Below, in pieces: positions 10,030-20,136 of a stretch of 56,912 nt of DNA (positions are counted from its first letter, which is position 1; the number at the start of each line of letters is the position of its first letter). The position numbers and the translations under genes were made by a program. The stretch is from Cellvibrionaceae bacterium (GTDB lineage: Bacteria; Pseudomonadota; Gammaproteobacteria; Pseudomonadales; Cellvibrionaceae), in NCBI GenBank assembly GCA_024707385.1, contig JANPZW010000011.1, positions 1-56,912 on the forward strand, written 5' to 3'. Under the pieces are notes generated by a model. The model ran no database searches and was not told where the DNA came from. It saw nothing but the letters and a program-made list of their open reading frames with translations.

Positions 10030-10290
10030 TTAGTGCAAAAGATCCGACTGCGAGGCGGGCATCTCGAACTCGTCACCATGCTCCTCAAAGTCCGCTACGG
10101 CATCCAGACCTGCCTCTATCATGGCTTTGGCAACTTCAAAGCGCGCCGCCCCCAGATATTCATTTGATTCAGCCGAAAACCGAACCCGCACCAGGGGCTC
10201 CTCATCTTTACCACCGGACTTCAAAAGGGCGATATCGCCGTCTTCCAGTTCGAGGATTTCATAAAAACCTGATTCATCAAAAACCGACAT
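10030..10290 (-). CDS. Conserved hypothetical protein, acidic, 86 residues
   Basis: An acidic protein beginning MSVFDESGFYEILELEDGDI and ending with a second acidic patch (FEEHGDEFEMPASQ). No known domain, signal peptide or membrane segment is recognised. The ATG at 10290 has an AGG 5 nt upstream. It is convergent with sulA (65 nt apart) and lies 43 nt downstream of the DUF6586-like gene on the same strand, so it may be the last gene of a topA operon. Small proteins occupy the equivalent place between sulA and topA in pseudomonads. Function unknown. Confidence 0.75.
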   Translation of the reverse strand: MSVFDESGFYEILELEDGDIALLKSGGKDEEPLVRVRFSAESNEYLGAARFEVAKAMIEAGLDAVADFEEHGDEFEMPASQSDLLH

Positions 10291-10333
10291 AATTACCTAC
10301 GTTGCGTTCAGTCACTCCGATAAAGGCGAGACG

Positions 10334-10839
10334 TCAATATTCATCGTGTCCCAAGCGCTGCCGGTTGACCAGCGACTCAAACTCTTCCACATCCACCAAG
10401 ATTGCTTGCATTTCGAAGCTGGGTTCGACCTGCCCCGTAGAACTGGCGATCAACAATCCAGGAGCATCAAGATCAGAGCGGAAAATTTCCGCTTTAATCG
10501 CGCGGGGGAATCCGTCTGGCGCAACAATTCCAGCCGCCGCAACATCCGGTGAAGCCAGGAATCGCCAGCGCCTGCCAACCCTCCCAACTCATTGAGATCC
10601 GCACCATCAAACTGACGCAGCAGAGTATTCAAGGATTCTGCGCTGACCGGCCAGGGCTGAAAACTCTTTTTCCCCAGCGCCCGAAGGATTTCCACGAGAT
10701 AAAAACCGAGCGCCATCTCAAATTGCAGGCAAATCGAACTTGCCACGGCGTTATCCGCGCCGTGGATTTCCGCCATTCGCCCCAATTCGCGGCAATTGGT
10801 CAGATGCAGATTGACCTTGCTTCTGGCGTGCCCGGACAT
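10334..10839 (-). CDS. DUF6586-like conserved protein, one frameshift
   Basis: A helical protein of about 168 residues after correction. It begins MSGHARSKVNLHLTNCRELG 4 nt after the topA stop, so it is surely cotranscribed with topA. The frame breaks at the G5 run 10504-10508. Adding one base converts the ending into PRAIKAEIFRSDLDAPG and continues through LIASSTGQVEPSFEMQAILV to a stop at 10334. This restored C-terminus is what I recall of the DUF6586 family found next to topA in Pseudomonas relatives. No enzymatic motif is visible. Function unknown; the link to topoisomerase I is positional only. Confidence 0.75.
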
Positions 10840-10843
10840 GGAA

Positions 10844-13502
10844 TCAGCCCTTGCCCCCTTTTGAAGTGCCTTTCTTGGCGCCATCGGAAATCTGCCAGCG
10901 TCCTTTTTCGTAAAACGCCTTCCACCCGGTTGGTTTGCCGTCTACTTCAGCCTGAACATAATGCTCTTTCGTTTTCCGGCTGAAACGGATCACCGTCGCC
11001 ACGCCATCCGGGTCCTTCTGAGGAGCACTCACCAGATAGTGATATTTGGGATCGAGCTGGTCCTTGTATGGCACCAGCTCACGCACCAACGGAGCACGTG
11101 TTTCCCGATTTTTAGGGAACTGGCTGGCGGCAAGGAAAAGGCCGGCTGCACCGTCGCGCAGGACGTAGTGGTCATCCACTTTGTCGCATTTCAAATCCGG
11201 CATATCGATGGCGTCCATTTTCGGCGGCGCCGCTTCGCCGTTGCGCAACAGCTTGCGCGTATTGCTACACGCCTCGTTGGTACAGCCAAAATATTTGCCG
11301 AACCGACCCGTCTTGAGCTGCATTTGACTGCCGCACTTGTCGCACTCGATAACTGGACCTTCATATCCTTTGAGTTTGAAGCTGCCCTGCTCCACTTCAA
11401 AACCGGAACAGTCCGGGTTGTTGCCGCAGATATGCAATTTGCGTGTTTCATCGAGCAAGTAGCTGTCCATCGCAGCATTGCACAACTTGCAGCGACGCTT
11501 GCTACGCAGTTGTCGAGACTCGGCCTCTTCATCCTTATCTACATCGACAACTTCGTCGCCCGGCACCAGATTTTTGGTGTTTTTGCAACGCTCTTTAGGT
11601 GGCAGCGCATAACCGGAACAGCCCAGGAATACACCAGTGGAACCGATGCGGATCTGCATATGGCGGCCGCATTTGTCACACGTGATATCCGTTTCAGTAG
11701 GCTCGTTGCCGCGCATTCCAAACTCACTTCCCTGAGCCTTGGTCAATTTGTTGGAGAAATCCGCGTAAAACTCATCCAGCAGGTTGCGCCAATCTTTCTG
11801 GCCTGTCGCAACTGCGTCGAGAGACTCCTCCATATTGGCGGTAAAGCCGTAATCCATCAGATCCTTGAAGCTCTCCACCAATCGCTCGGTCACCACATCG
11901 CCCATTTTGTCGGCGTAAAAGCGCCGGCTTTTGACGTGTACGTAGCCTCTTTCCTGGATGGTGGAGATGATTGAAGCGTAAGTGGAAGGACGGCCGATGC
12001 CGCGCTTTTCCAGCTCGCGCACCAGGCTCGCCTCACTGTAACGGGCAGGCGGTTTGGTGAAATGCTGGCTGGGCAGCAACTGCGCCAAGGTCAATTCATC
12101 ACCGACTTTGACGTCCGGCAGCAGGCCTTCGTCGTCTTTCTTGGCAACTGGCGGCGCCACTTTGAGGAAACCGTCGAAGCGAATCACACGGCCTTTGGCT
12201 TTCAATTGATAATCGCCCGCACCGACGATCACTGTGGTACTGGTGAATTGCGCAGGTGTCATCTGGCACGCGACGAACTGCTGCCATATCAGGTTGTAGA
12301 GCCGCTCGGCATCCCGATCCATTCCAGAGAGCTGATTGGGCGGCAGATTGACGTCGGAGGGACGAATAGCCTCGTGCGCCTCCTGGGCGCCTTCCTTGCT
12401 GGAATAAAAATTGGGTTTTTCCGGCAGATAAGGTTTGCCGAAGTTCTCTTCAATGTAACTGCGACATGCCTGCAGCGCGTCCGCACTCAGATTGGTCGAG
12501 TCGGTTCGCATATAAGTGATGTAACCCGCTTCATACAGGCGCTGCGCCAACATCATCGTCTTTTTCACCCCGTAGCCCAGGCGGGTGCTCGCGGCCTGTT
12601 GCAGGGTTGACGTGATGAACGGAGCGGAGGGCTTGGACTGGGTCGGCTTGTCTTCCCGGGCGACAACCTTGTATTTCGCACCCTCAAGGGCTTTGACGGC
12701 CTGTTGAGTCTGCTCTCCGGTTTTCGGCTCGAAATCCTCGCCGCGGTACTTGAACACGTCGTACTTGGTCTGCTCTCCCCTGCTGGTATTGAGCAGCGCT
12801 TGGAGGTTCCAATATTCCTCCGGCACAAAGGCGCGAATTTCCGCTTCGCGCTCGGCAATCAGACGTACCGCTACCGACTGGACGCGCCCGGCAGACAGGC
12901 CGCGGGCGATTTTCTCCCATAACAGAGGCGACACCATATAGCCGACGATGCGGTCGAGGAATCGCCGTGCCTGTTGTGCGTTAACGCGGTTAATATCAAG
13001 ACGGCCCGGTTGTTCGAAGCGCCTGCTGGATGGCAGTTTTGGTAATTTCATTGAACACCACCCGTCGATAGCGCTCTGGATCTCCGCCAATGGACTCGCG
13101 CAAATGCCAGGCAATCGCCTCCCCCTCGCGGTCCAAGTCGGTCGCGAGGAATATCTGGTCGGCACTTTCAGCCAGGCGTTTAAGCTCATCAACTACTTTT
13201 TCCTTGCCGGGCAGTATTTCGTAATGCGCTTCCCAATGGTTGTACGGGTCTACGCCCATACGCTTGATCAGCTGATCGCGGGACTTGCGCCGGCGATGCT
13301 CATCTTTTTCCTCTGCACTGAGTTTGCGCGTCTTCGCCGCCTCTGCTGCGCGCGCCTTGGCATCCACCGGCGCTGCCGAGCCACTGGTGGGCAAATCGCG
13401 AATGTGCCCAACGCTGGACTTCACGATGAAGTTGCTGCCCAAATATTTGTTAATGGTCTTCGCCTTCGCGGGCGACTCCACGATTACCAGTGACTTCCCC
13501 AT
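10844..13502 (-). CDS. topA: DNA topoisomerase I, one frameshift
   Basis: Type IA topoisomerase that relaxes negative supercoils. Order: TOPRIM domain ([20 protein letters not shown] and the acidic [12 protein letters not shown]), the gate domains with the active-site Tyr in YITYMRTDS, then three C-terminal zinc-ribbon modules ([33 protein letters not shown]) and a basic tail ([12 protein letters not shown]). One extra base near 13017-13020 splits the reading frame; correcting it joins ITKTAIQQA to [19 protein letters not shown]. Corrected length is 885 residues, close to the E. coli enzyme. This indel is not in a long homopolymer, unlike most others here. Confidence 0.95.
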
Positions 13503-13851
13503 TAGATGCCTGCTATTCGTTTCGAAGTTGGATCGGGAGGTTCAACGTCTCTCGTCGCCTGAGACTCCCCGCTACCCCCGGTCAAGTAACCGGGAGTTCT
13601 TACAAGGTGCGCATATATAAGTCCTGAGACTGCCTAGGTCAAGCAACCCTCCAAAGCTGGCAAGCCCCGCGCCGGGCTTGCTGAAAACATTCACCCGCTG
13701 CTCTTTAATCTTAGATGATTGAAAAACCCTCTTGATTTGCCTAGATTTTTTGCACCAAGGCCTTAAGGTCAGGCTTTGCTACTCTTATAAAGATATGCCG
13801 CCTATGGCAAAGCGGCCAAATTAACATCGCCCAATGGCGGCCGGTGATCAC
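13503..13851. other. Divergent intergenic region topA / unknown membrane protein
   Basis: About 350 nt without a convincing gene, between the topA start and the divergently transcribed gene at 13852. It must hold both promoters. Two stem-loops are visible: CCCGGT/ACCGGG (13577-13594, with ACTCCC/GGGAGT at 13564-13597 as an outer or alternative pairing) and CAAGCCC/GGGCTTG (13661-13680). Neither has a T run. Function unknown; they could be regulatory sites for supercoiling-controlled topA expression, but nothing proves that. Confidence 0.5.
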
Positions 13852-14631
13852 ATGAGCAGCCCTTTGGGTGTCATCATTTTTATCTTGTTGATGGTGTTGT
13901 CCCTGATTGTGGTGGGTTTTGCTGATCGCGTGCAGACGCGCAACCAGCTGATTCGCCAGAAGATCCAACGCATGAGCTTTCGCATTGATGAGCTGGAAGA
14001 AATTTGCACCGCTATCGAGCCCCTTCTGGAATCGGTAGTGATTCCCAAGCTCATAAATGAAGAAATCCTCGACCTGATCAACAGCGTCAAACAGCTCAAT
14101 CCGCGAGCCGCCTCTCTCGACACGAAGCTCGAGCGCGCCCAGACGGTCGCACAAGCGCTGGAGGCCGGGCGAGCCCAACCCTTTAACCGGGTAATGCCGA
14201 GCGACACAGCCATCGCAAAGCACAAATACTATCTAACGGAAGCCGCGCGGGTCGTTCGTCGCCATCAGTCCATCGGGCGACTGCAAAAGGAAGATATGGA
14301 GTCCTATGTGCGCGAGCTCGCCTGGGCGCACTTGATGGTGGAAGTGATCTCTCATGTAGTCCAAGGGCATAAAGCGATCAGCCGTGACGACCCCATGGTG
14401 GCTTTTGGGTATTACCGCCGCGCGCAAAATCTTCTGGTAGGCACACTCAGTGCCGATGTCCGCCGGGACAGAACCATTCGCGAGCTCGGCGAAATCCTCA
14501 GTGGCCAACGCCTGGCCTTGAGCGCCGACCTCATGCCGGAGACCGGCTTCAATCCCACCACCAAACCCAGTTTCAGCGGTGTGGATATCAATCAACAGAA
14601 GCCGGTGGACGGAGAATATAAGGCTTCATAA
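13852..14631 (+). CDS. Hypothetical protein with N-terminal membrane anchor
   Basis: Unrecognised protein of about 259 residues. A hydrophobic segment at roughly residues 5-22 (LGVIIFILLMVLSLIVVGF) anchors it to the inner membrane. The rest is helical and soluble, with heptad-like stretches (RNQLIRQKIQRMSFRIDELE). No enzyme motif is seen. I prefer the ATG at 13852 because it places the membrane segment at the N-terminus; an in-frame ATG at 13834 is possible and neither has a strong ribosome-binding site. Its 3' end overlaps the convergent gene at 14588 by 44 nt. Homologues seem to exist near topA/uup in pseudomonads, but I know no function. Confidence 0.75.
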   Translation: MSSPLGVIIFILLMVLSLIVVGFADRVQTRNQLIRQKIQRMSFRIDELEEICTAIEPLLESVVIPKLINEEILDLINSVKQLNPRAASLDTKLERAQTVAQALEAGRAQPFNRVMPSDTAIAKHKYYLTEAARVVRRHQSIGRLQKEDMESYVRELAWAHLMVEVISHVVQGHKAISRDDPMVAFGYYRRAQNLLVGTLSADVRRDRTIRELGEILSGQRLALSADLMPETGFNPTTKPSFSGVDINQQKPVDGEYKAS

Positions 14632-15097
14632 TCGCAGCGGTGGTTTTCAGCCACTCCTCTAACTGGAGCAGACGCTGTTCACCTCCCGCCTCGGACCAGT
14701 AGCACCGCAACCCCAGCCGGGTCGCTTCGACCGCCGCCACTCCTTCCGGCATTGCCTGCATTCTGGCCAGCAATAGCGGCAGACTCGGCGCTGGCGGGCG
14801 CCCTTCTCCCTGCCATTGCCACCAATCGGCGAAATGGACTTCGTGGGTATAGGACTGCCGTTCCAGCATCCATTCCACACCGACCAGCTTGGTGTGTTCC
14901 TCCCGCTCCCAAGGCAATTCATAGACGGCGAAATTAGCTTTCTGCAGACTTTGCATACTCACCCTCAATCCCAGCTTGGATGCCTTTGCGCGCAGCTCCG
15001 CGATGCGCCGATCGCGCGGGCTGGGCCTGATCATCAGGATCGGCCCCACCATCATGGCAAACACCAGGATTATCAAGACAACAACGGACCAGGACAT
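14588..15097 (-). CDS. Hypothetical protein with N-terminal membrane anchor
   Basis: A 169-residue protein with one N-terminal transmembrane helix (VVVLIILVFAMMVGPILMI), a short basic stretch (RPSPRDRRIAELRAKASK) and a soluble domain rich in Trp (HFADWWQWQGEGRPPAPS). The general look of helix plus basic linker recalls YajC, but I do not see YajC homology. Convergent with the gene at 13852 and overlapping it by 44 nt, so the two mRNAs are antisense at their ends. GC-rich codon use matches the neighbours. Function unknown. Confidence 0.75.
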   Translation of the reverse strand: MSWSVVVLIILVFAMMVGPILMIRPSPRDRRIAELRAKASKLGLRVSMQSLQKANFAVYELPWEREEHTKLVGVEWMLERQSYTHEVHFADWWQWQGEGRPPAPSLPLLLARMQAMPEGVAAVEATRLGLRCYWSEAGGEQRLLQLEEWLKTTAAIMKPYILRPPASVD

Positions 15098-15257
15098 GGG
15101 TCAACCTCCGTGCGGAAAACCTGTTAAATAGACATCGAATGATTTGCAGTACACTGGGGCAACGTCAGTGCGCTGGCGTGGTTGTTAGAGGTAAATCAAA
15201 GAACCCCGAAAGCGGTCGCAGTTTAATAGCGGCGCACAATAGATAGAGGATTGATTT

Positions 15258-15689
15258 ATGAGCATCTACACCCACTTGTTGGTTGGCCTGGATCTGTCAC
15301 CGGAGGAATCTCTTCAGGTCGCGCGCAAAGCGGTTGAGCTGGCGCGGCTTCACGGCGCCAAACTCAGCCTGATCCACGTGATCGAACCCGTCACCTTCGC
15401 CTACGCCGGCGACATCCCCATGGACCTGACCGAAACGCAGCTTGCACTTGAAGAGCAGGCGGACAAACGCCTCGCTTCGTTCACCCAACAACTGGGTTAT
15501 GACGTCAGCCACAGCAAAGTGGTGATAGGCCAGACGGCAGCAGAATTGCGCGAAACGGCTGCCGATCTTGGCGCAGATCTTATTATCGTCGGCAGCCACG
15601 GCCGCCACGGCCTCGCCTTACTGCTCGGCTCGACCGCCTCAGATGTGCTCCACGGAGCCAAGTGCGACGTGCTTGCGATCAGGGTATGA
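15258..15689 (+). CDS. Universal stress protein, UspA family
   Basis: A single Usp domain of 143 residues (MSIYTHLLVGLDLSPEES) with the ATP-binding signature near the C-terminus (GSHGRHGLALLLGSTASDVL, ending CDVLAIRV). Proteins of this type act in the cytoplasm as dimers under starvation or respiratory stress; the particular role is not deducible. A GAGG lies about 8 nt upstream of the ATG. It is convergent with uup, 20 nt away. A second, frameshifted Usp gene lies at 52873-53389. Confidence 0.9.
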   Translation: MSIYTHLLVGLDLSPEESLQVARKAVELARLHGAKLSLIHVIEPVTFAYAGDIPMDLTETQLALEEQADKRLASFTQQLGYDVSHSKVVIGQTAAELRETAADLGADLIIVGSHGRHGLALLLGSTASDVLHGAKCDVLAIRV

Positions 15690-15709
15690 GTTGGGCGGAT
15701 GCAGATACA

Positions 15710-17605
15710 TCAAGCATCGCGCTGGGATTCAAGCTCCTCCCAGCGCTCATAAACCTTATTGAGCTCAGCATTTTTATCATTCAAAAGGTTGGTCTTTCGG
15801 GTGATTTCCGCCGCTGCCTGCTGATAGAACGCCGGGTCGGCCATATCCGCTTGTAAGCGATTGACTTCCAGCTCCAAAGCTTCGATGCGCTGAGGCAGCG
15901 CATCCAGCTCGAGCTGCAACTTATAGGAGAGTTTTTTGCCCTGGGCGCGGCGATCCTGCGGTGCCGGCGGCTCGGGCGAAGCAGGTGGCGGTGGCACGGG
16001 AACAACTGACGGCTTGTACCAAAGCCCGCCCTGACGAATCCAGTCCTGGTATCCCCCGACGTACTCTTTAAGCACGCCATTGCCTTCAAAACCTATGGTG
16101 CTGGTGACCACATTATCGAGGAATTCCCGGTCATGGCTGACGAGAATCAAGGTCCCCGTATAGTTGAGCAGCAGATCTTCGAGCAGATCCAGCGTCTCCG
16201 CATCCAGGTCGTTGGTGGGCTCATCCATGATCAGACAATTGGCCGGCTTGCTGAACAACTTCGCCAACATCACACGATTGCGCTCACCGCCCGACAGCGC
16301 CCGGATCGGGGTTCGCGCCCGCTCACCGGTAAACAGAAACTCCTGCAGATAGCCGATCAGGTGTTTGCTCCTGCCATCCACCTCGATGTACTCGCGCCCC
16401 TCGGCGATATTGTCGATGGCATTTTTATCCAGATCGAGCTCTTCGCGCAGCTGATCAAAGTACGCAATGGACAGCTTGCTGCCGCGACGCACTTCGCCTG
16501 AGGAAGGTTTCAATTCGCCCATCACCAGTTTGAGAAACGTGCTTTTACCGACGCCGTTTGGCCCTATAAGACCGATCTTGTCGCCGCGGATCACCGAGCC
16601 GGAAAAATGCTCGATCACCGGCTTGTCGCCCCAGGCAAAACTGACGTCTTTGAATTCCGCCACCAGTTTCCCGGACGCCTGATCAGAGGCGATTGCCATA
16701 CGCGCACTACCCTGCCGCTCCAGGCGCGCGGCGCGCTCCTGACGCATCGCCTTCAGCGCCCTCACCCGACCTTCATTGCGGGTGCGGCGAGCTTTAATTC
16801 CCTGACGAATCCAGACTTCTTCCTGCGCGAGACGCTTATCGAATTCGAGGTTATGTTTTTCCTCCTCCGCAAGTTTCTGCTCGCGGAATTCCAGAAAGCT
16901 GCGGTAATCACCGTCCCACAAGGTGAGACGGCCGCGATCCAATTCACCGATGCGATTGGCCACTGCGCGCAAAAAGCCCGATCGTGGGTGACAAACACCA
17001 CCGCACCGGAAAAATCCAACAGCTGCTTTTCCAACCATTCGATAGAGGCGATATCCAGGTGGTTGGTCGGCTCGTCCAGCAGCAGCACGTCCGGCTGTGT
17101 AACAAGTGCCCGCGCCAAAGCCACACGCCGGCGCCATCCGCCGGACAGGTCAGCCAAGCGCAGCGCGCCGTTCAATTCAAGTCGGGTCAGCACCTGCTCT
17201 ATGCGATTTTGTGCGGTCCAACCATCAGCGGCCTCGATTTTTTGCTGCACGCGGCCGAGTTCCGTCAAGCTCTCGGTATCGCTCTGGGTCGCCAGCACAG
17301 CGAAACGCGCCAGGTTTTTCCCCCAATTCAGCGAGACCACCGGAAACGAAATCGTAGACAGAAATGTCAGATTGCTCCGGCAAATCCTGTTGCAGACTCG
17401 CTACAGTCAATCCGGGTTCGCGCCAGACGATACCGCTGTCCGGATCGACTCCACCTTCCACGGTTTTCAATAGAGTCGATTTTCCGGCGCCATTGCGCCC
17501 TATCACGCAGAGACGGTCTCCCTTGCGGACCAACAGCGAAAGGCCGTCAAAAATGACTTGCTCGCCGTGATGCAGTTGCAGATTTTCGAGTTTGACAAGA
17601 TTCAT
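15710..17605 (-). CDS. uup: ABC-F ATPase Uup, two frameshifts
   Basis: Soluble protein with two ATP-binding cassettes and no membrane domain, linked to ribosome function and DNA stability. First cassette: [17 protein letters not shown] (Walker A), [16 protein letters not shown] (signature) and [12 protein letters not shown]. Second: [33 protein letters not shown] and [14 protein letters not shown]-terminal coiled coil ([20 protein letters not shown]) is typical of Uup. Two compensating indels break it: one base too many in the C5 run 17320-17324 (restores [15 protein letters not shown]) and one missing in the A5 run 16971-16975 (restores [17 protein letters not shown]). The start at 17605 ([10 protein letters not shown]) gives 631 residues, normal. 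Confidence 0.94.
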
Positions 17606-17796
17606 TGGGAATACAGAAGGAAACCGGGAAATGAGCGCGGCATCTTGCCCGAACAAGAAGCAATGATTCAATCTTTATCTCGGTGCACCGCTGGCAAAAG
17701 CGGTTGGACTCAGCAACACTTGTTATGTGCCCCATCCTCGTTTAGAGGACAAGCTTAAAGTAGTTTGTTAAGTTATTGGCCCACCGTCTCCGTCAC

Positions 17797-19791
17797 ATGT
17801 TTTCCAGAGTTTCGCTTCGTATGTTGTTTGCTGATTTGTTACGTCGAATGGTTTGGACCTCCGGCATTACCCTGTGCCTGATGTCGCCGCCGCTTCTCGC
17901 GCAACCCACGCCAAATAAAACCGATGCCGAGCTGGCCAGTCACCGCTTCCACTATCAAAAGGCCAAAGCGGCACTGGCGCAAAAAAACAATGCTGCGTTT
18001 AAAGAGCATCTTGGCAAATTGGGCAATTACCCGCTGCGCCAATATTTGGAATTTGCCCAGCTGCGCGGTCGCTTTACAGAAATGCCGTTTGCCGAGATCG
18101 ACAACTTCCTCACCACCTATCCCGACTCTTTTTTAGCGAGCCGTTTGCGCACAAATCTGTTGCAGTTTTTGGCGAGCCGGCAGAGATGGAACGATTACAA
18201 CCGCTATTACAGCGCCGAGGACAATACCTCGCTTGAGCTCCACTGCCACTCCCTGCATGCGCGCATCAAAACCGGCGATAAAACCGCTTTTGCCGAAGTG
18301 GCACCCCTCTGGGATGTGGGCAAATCCCAGCCCAAACCCTGCGATCCCGTTTTTACCGCTTGGCGCAGCGCCGGCCATCTCACCGAGCAACTGGTTTGGA
18401 GCCGTTTCGATAAAGCCATGAACCAGGGCGAAACCACGTTTGCCCAATACCTCTCCAATCAGCTCAAGACGCTCAAACCCAAAGCGACTCTCTACCTGCA
18501 GGTGCACGCCAATCCGAAATTGATTGGCCAGCGCCAGCGCTTTCAGGATCAGAGCCTGCCGACCCAGCACATCATTGCCTATGGCGTGAAGAAACTGGCG
18601 CGCACCGCACCTCGCGACGCCCTGCGCCATTGGCAGATGTACGAAGCACAGCAACTGTTTCCTGAAGATGTCATGCAGGACGCCAAGCTGACCATCATCA
18701 AGCGCCTTATCCGCAGCGGCGAAACCGCCGAGGCACAGGAGCTGTTGAGCTATTCCCACAGCCTGCGTGAAGAGGGCGTGCTGGATGAACTCTTGCGCGA
18801 AACTCTGGCGGAGGGCGACTGGCAACGTTTTACCGAGCGTCTGGCACTGATGGACGACAAGACCCGCGCTAACGAGCGCTGGCAGTACTGGGCGGCGCGC
18901 GCCCAGGAAGTTCTCAAACAAGCCCTTCCTGGCTTTGCCGAACCTGAGGCGATCTATCGCGAAGTCGCGAAAAACCGCAGCTTCTATGGCTTCCTCTCCG
19001 CCGACAAGCTGCAACAGGATTACGCCCTGGTGGACGAGTCCACCCCGATCGAAGACGCCTTCCGCCAGCAGGTGACGCAGCTGCCCGCAGTACAACGAGC
19101 CTACGAACTCTGGCTCACCGGCAACACCACCGAAGCGCGCGCTGAATTGCTGCACGCATCGCGCAGAATGGATGAGAAGCAACTGGCGGCCGCAGGCCAA
19201 CTGGCACGGGATTGGGGCTGGTACAGCACCGGCATCCAAACCATGATCAATGGCAATCTGTGGAATGAGCTCACAGTACGCTTCCCTCTCGCCTATCAGG
19301 AGGAGATCACCCGCATCGCCCAGGACACTCAGCTGGAGCCTACCCTGATCTATGCCATCGCCCGTCAGGAGAGCGCCTTCGATGCATCGGCACGCTCACC
19401 GGTCGGCGCCATGGGTCTGATGCAGATCATGCCGCAAACCGCCGTTTATACCGCCAAGAAATCCGGTATCCGCCATGCAAACCCGCAGGATCTGCTCAAG
19501 GTGGAACACAATATGAGGCTCGGCGGGCACTACCTGAACTATCTGCTGCAAACATTCAAAGGCAATCGGATTCTCGCCGCCGCGGCTTATAACGCCGGGC
19601 CGAGCAGAGTTAATCGCTGGCTGAGTGAACAGGGCAAAGAAAAGCCCGTGGATGTATGGATCGAGACCATTCCATACAAGGAAACCCGGCAGTATGTACA
19701 GAATGTTCTCTGTTTTTCCGTGATTTACGGTTATCGCCTCGGACAACCCACTGTCTTTTTGTCAGAGGCGGAAGCTAGGCAGTATCTGTAA
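17797..19791 (+). CDS. slt: Soluble lytic murein transglycosylase
   Basis: Periplasmic enzyme that cleaves peptidoglycan glycan strands to 1,6-anhydromuropeptides, which NagZ (encoded upstream) helps recycle. A signal peptide ends about LLAQPTPNK. A long superhelical domain of about 450 residues follows, then the Slt catalytic domain with the essential Glu525 in IARQESAFDASARSPVG, the motif GAMGLMQIMPQTA and AAAYNAGPSRVNRW. The start is uncertain: ATGs at 17797, 17821 and 17848 and a TTG at 17776 are all in frame, none with a strong ribosome-binding site. Total length of about 664 residues fits Slt70. The uup-slt divergent arrangement is as in Pseudomonas. Confidence 0.93.
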   Translation: MFSRVSLRMLFADLLRRMVWTSGITLCLMSPPLLAQPTPNKTDAELASHRFHYQKAKAALAQKNNAAFKEHLGKLGNYPLRQYLEFAQLRGRFTEMPFAEIDNFLTTYPDSFLASRLRTNLLQFLASRQRWNDYNRYYSAEDNTSLELHCHSLHARIKTGDKTAFAEVAPLWDVGKSQPKPCDPVFTAWRSAGHLTEQLVWSRFDKAMNQGETTFAQYLSNQLKTLKPKATLYLQVHANPKLIGQRQRFQDQSLPTQHIIAYGVKKLARTAPRDALRHWQMYEAQQLFPEDVMQDAKLTIIKRLIRSGETAEAQELLSYSHSLREEGVLDELLRETLAEGDWQRFTERLALMDDKTRANERWQYWAARAQEVLKQALPGFAEPEAIYREVAKNRSFYGFLSADKLQQDYALVDESTPIEDAFRQQVTQLPAVQRAYELWLTGNTTEARAELLHASRRMDEKQLAAAGQLARDWGWYSTGIQTMINGNLWNELTVRFPLAYQEEITRIAQDTQLEPTLIYAIARQESAFDASARSPVGAMGLMQIMPQTAVYTAKKSGIRHANPQDLLKVEHNMRLGGHYLNYLLQTFKGNRILAAAAYNAGPSRVNRWLSEQGKEKPVDVWIETIPYKETRQYVQNVLCFSVIYGYRLGQPTVFLSEAEARQYL

Positions 19792-19814
19792 GGGAAAGCA
19801 AAAGGGGCAATGAT

Positions 19815-20078
19815 TCAAGAGGTGGCGGACGGCGGGGAAAACTGCGTCAGCCACTCCCTCAGTTCAGTCTGGTCGAATGGCCATCCGATATCCCTGCCGG
19901 TAACGGGTTCAGTCACAACGGGAATGCGCAACGCGTAGGGCTTCATCAGTTCAGCCGAGTCCGCTATATCAACAACCGTCCAAGTCAGCTCGAACGCCTG
20001 CGCGGCGTCCTGCAGCTGCGCCTCCGCCAGTTCACAGAGATGGCAGCCCGCCGTCGAATAAAGAATCAGTGAAATCAT
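19815..20078 (-). CDS. Glutaredoxin-like (DUF836 type) protein
   Basis: An 87-residue thioredoxin-fold protein with an N-terminal CxxC (YSTAGCHLCELAEAQL), a VVDI strand and the cis-proline region RIPVVTEP, the layout of the glutaredoxin-like DUF836 family. It probably acts as a cytoplasmic thiol-disulfide protein, but substrates are unknown. I chose the ATG at 20078 (MISLILYSTAG) because it gives the compact family N-terminus. A hairpin at 20083-20105 lies directly in front of it and could mask its ribosome-binding site. Convergent with slt. Confidence 0.83.
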   Translation of the reverse strand: MISLILYSTAGCHLCELAEAQLQDAAQAFELTWTVVDIADSAELMKPYALRIPVVTEPVTGRDIGWPFDQTELREWLTQFSPPSATS

Positions 20079-20082
20079 AGAA

Positions 20083-20105
20083 CCCGCCTGCAGACAGAAG
20101 GCGGG
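20083..20105 (-). terminator. Terminator-like hairpin between DUF5610-like gene and glutaredoxin
   Basis: CCCGCCT (20083-20089) and AGGCGGG (20099-20105) form a 7 bp GC-rich stem with a 9 nt loop. It lies 31 nt after the stop of the gene at 20137 and 4 nt before the glutaredoxin start. The T-run is poor, so termination may be partial. The stem includes the G-rich sequence in front of the glutaredoxin ATG. Confidence 0.5.
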
Positions 20106-20136
20106 CATTTAAACAAGCCCGAGCCGGGTCGTCCAG

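Noticed and set aside
10961..11974. 337-residue open frame opposite topA
   Set aside because: Topoisomerase I with its zinc ribbons occupies the other strand; the antisense frame is a product of GC-biased codon use.
18133..19239. 368-residue open frame opposite slt
   Set aside because: Slt is intact on the plus strand; the shadow has no domain and no ribosome-binding site.
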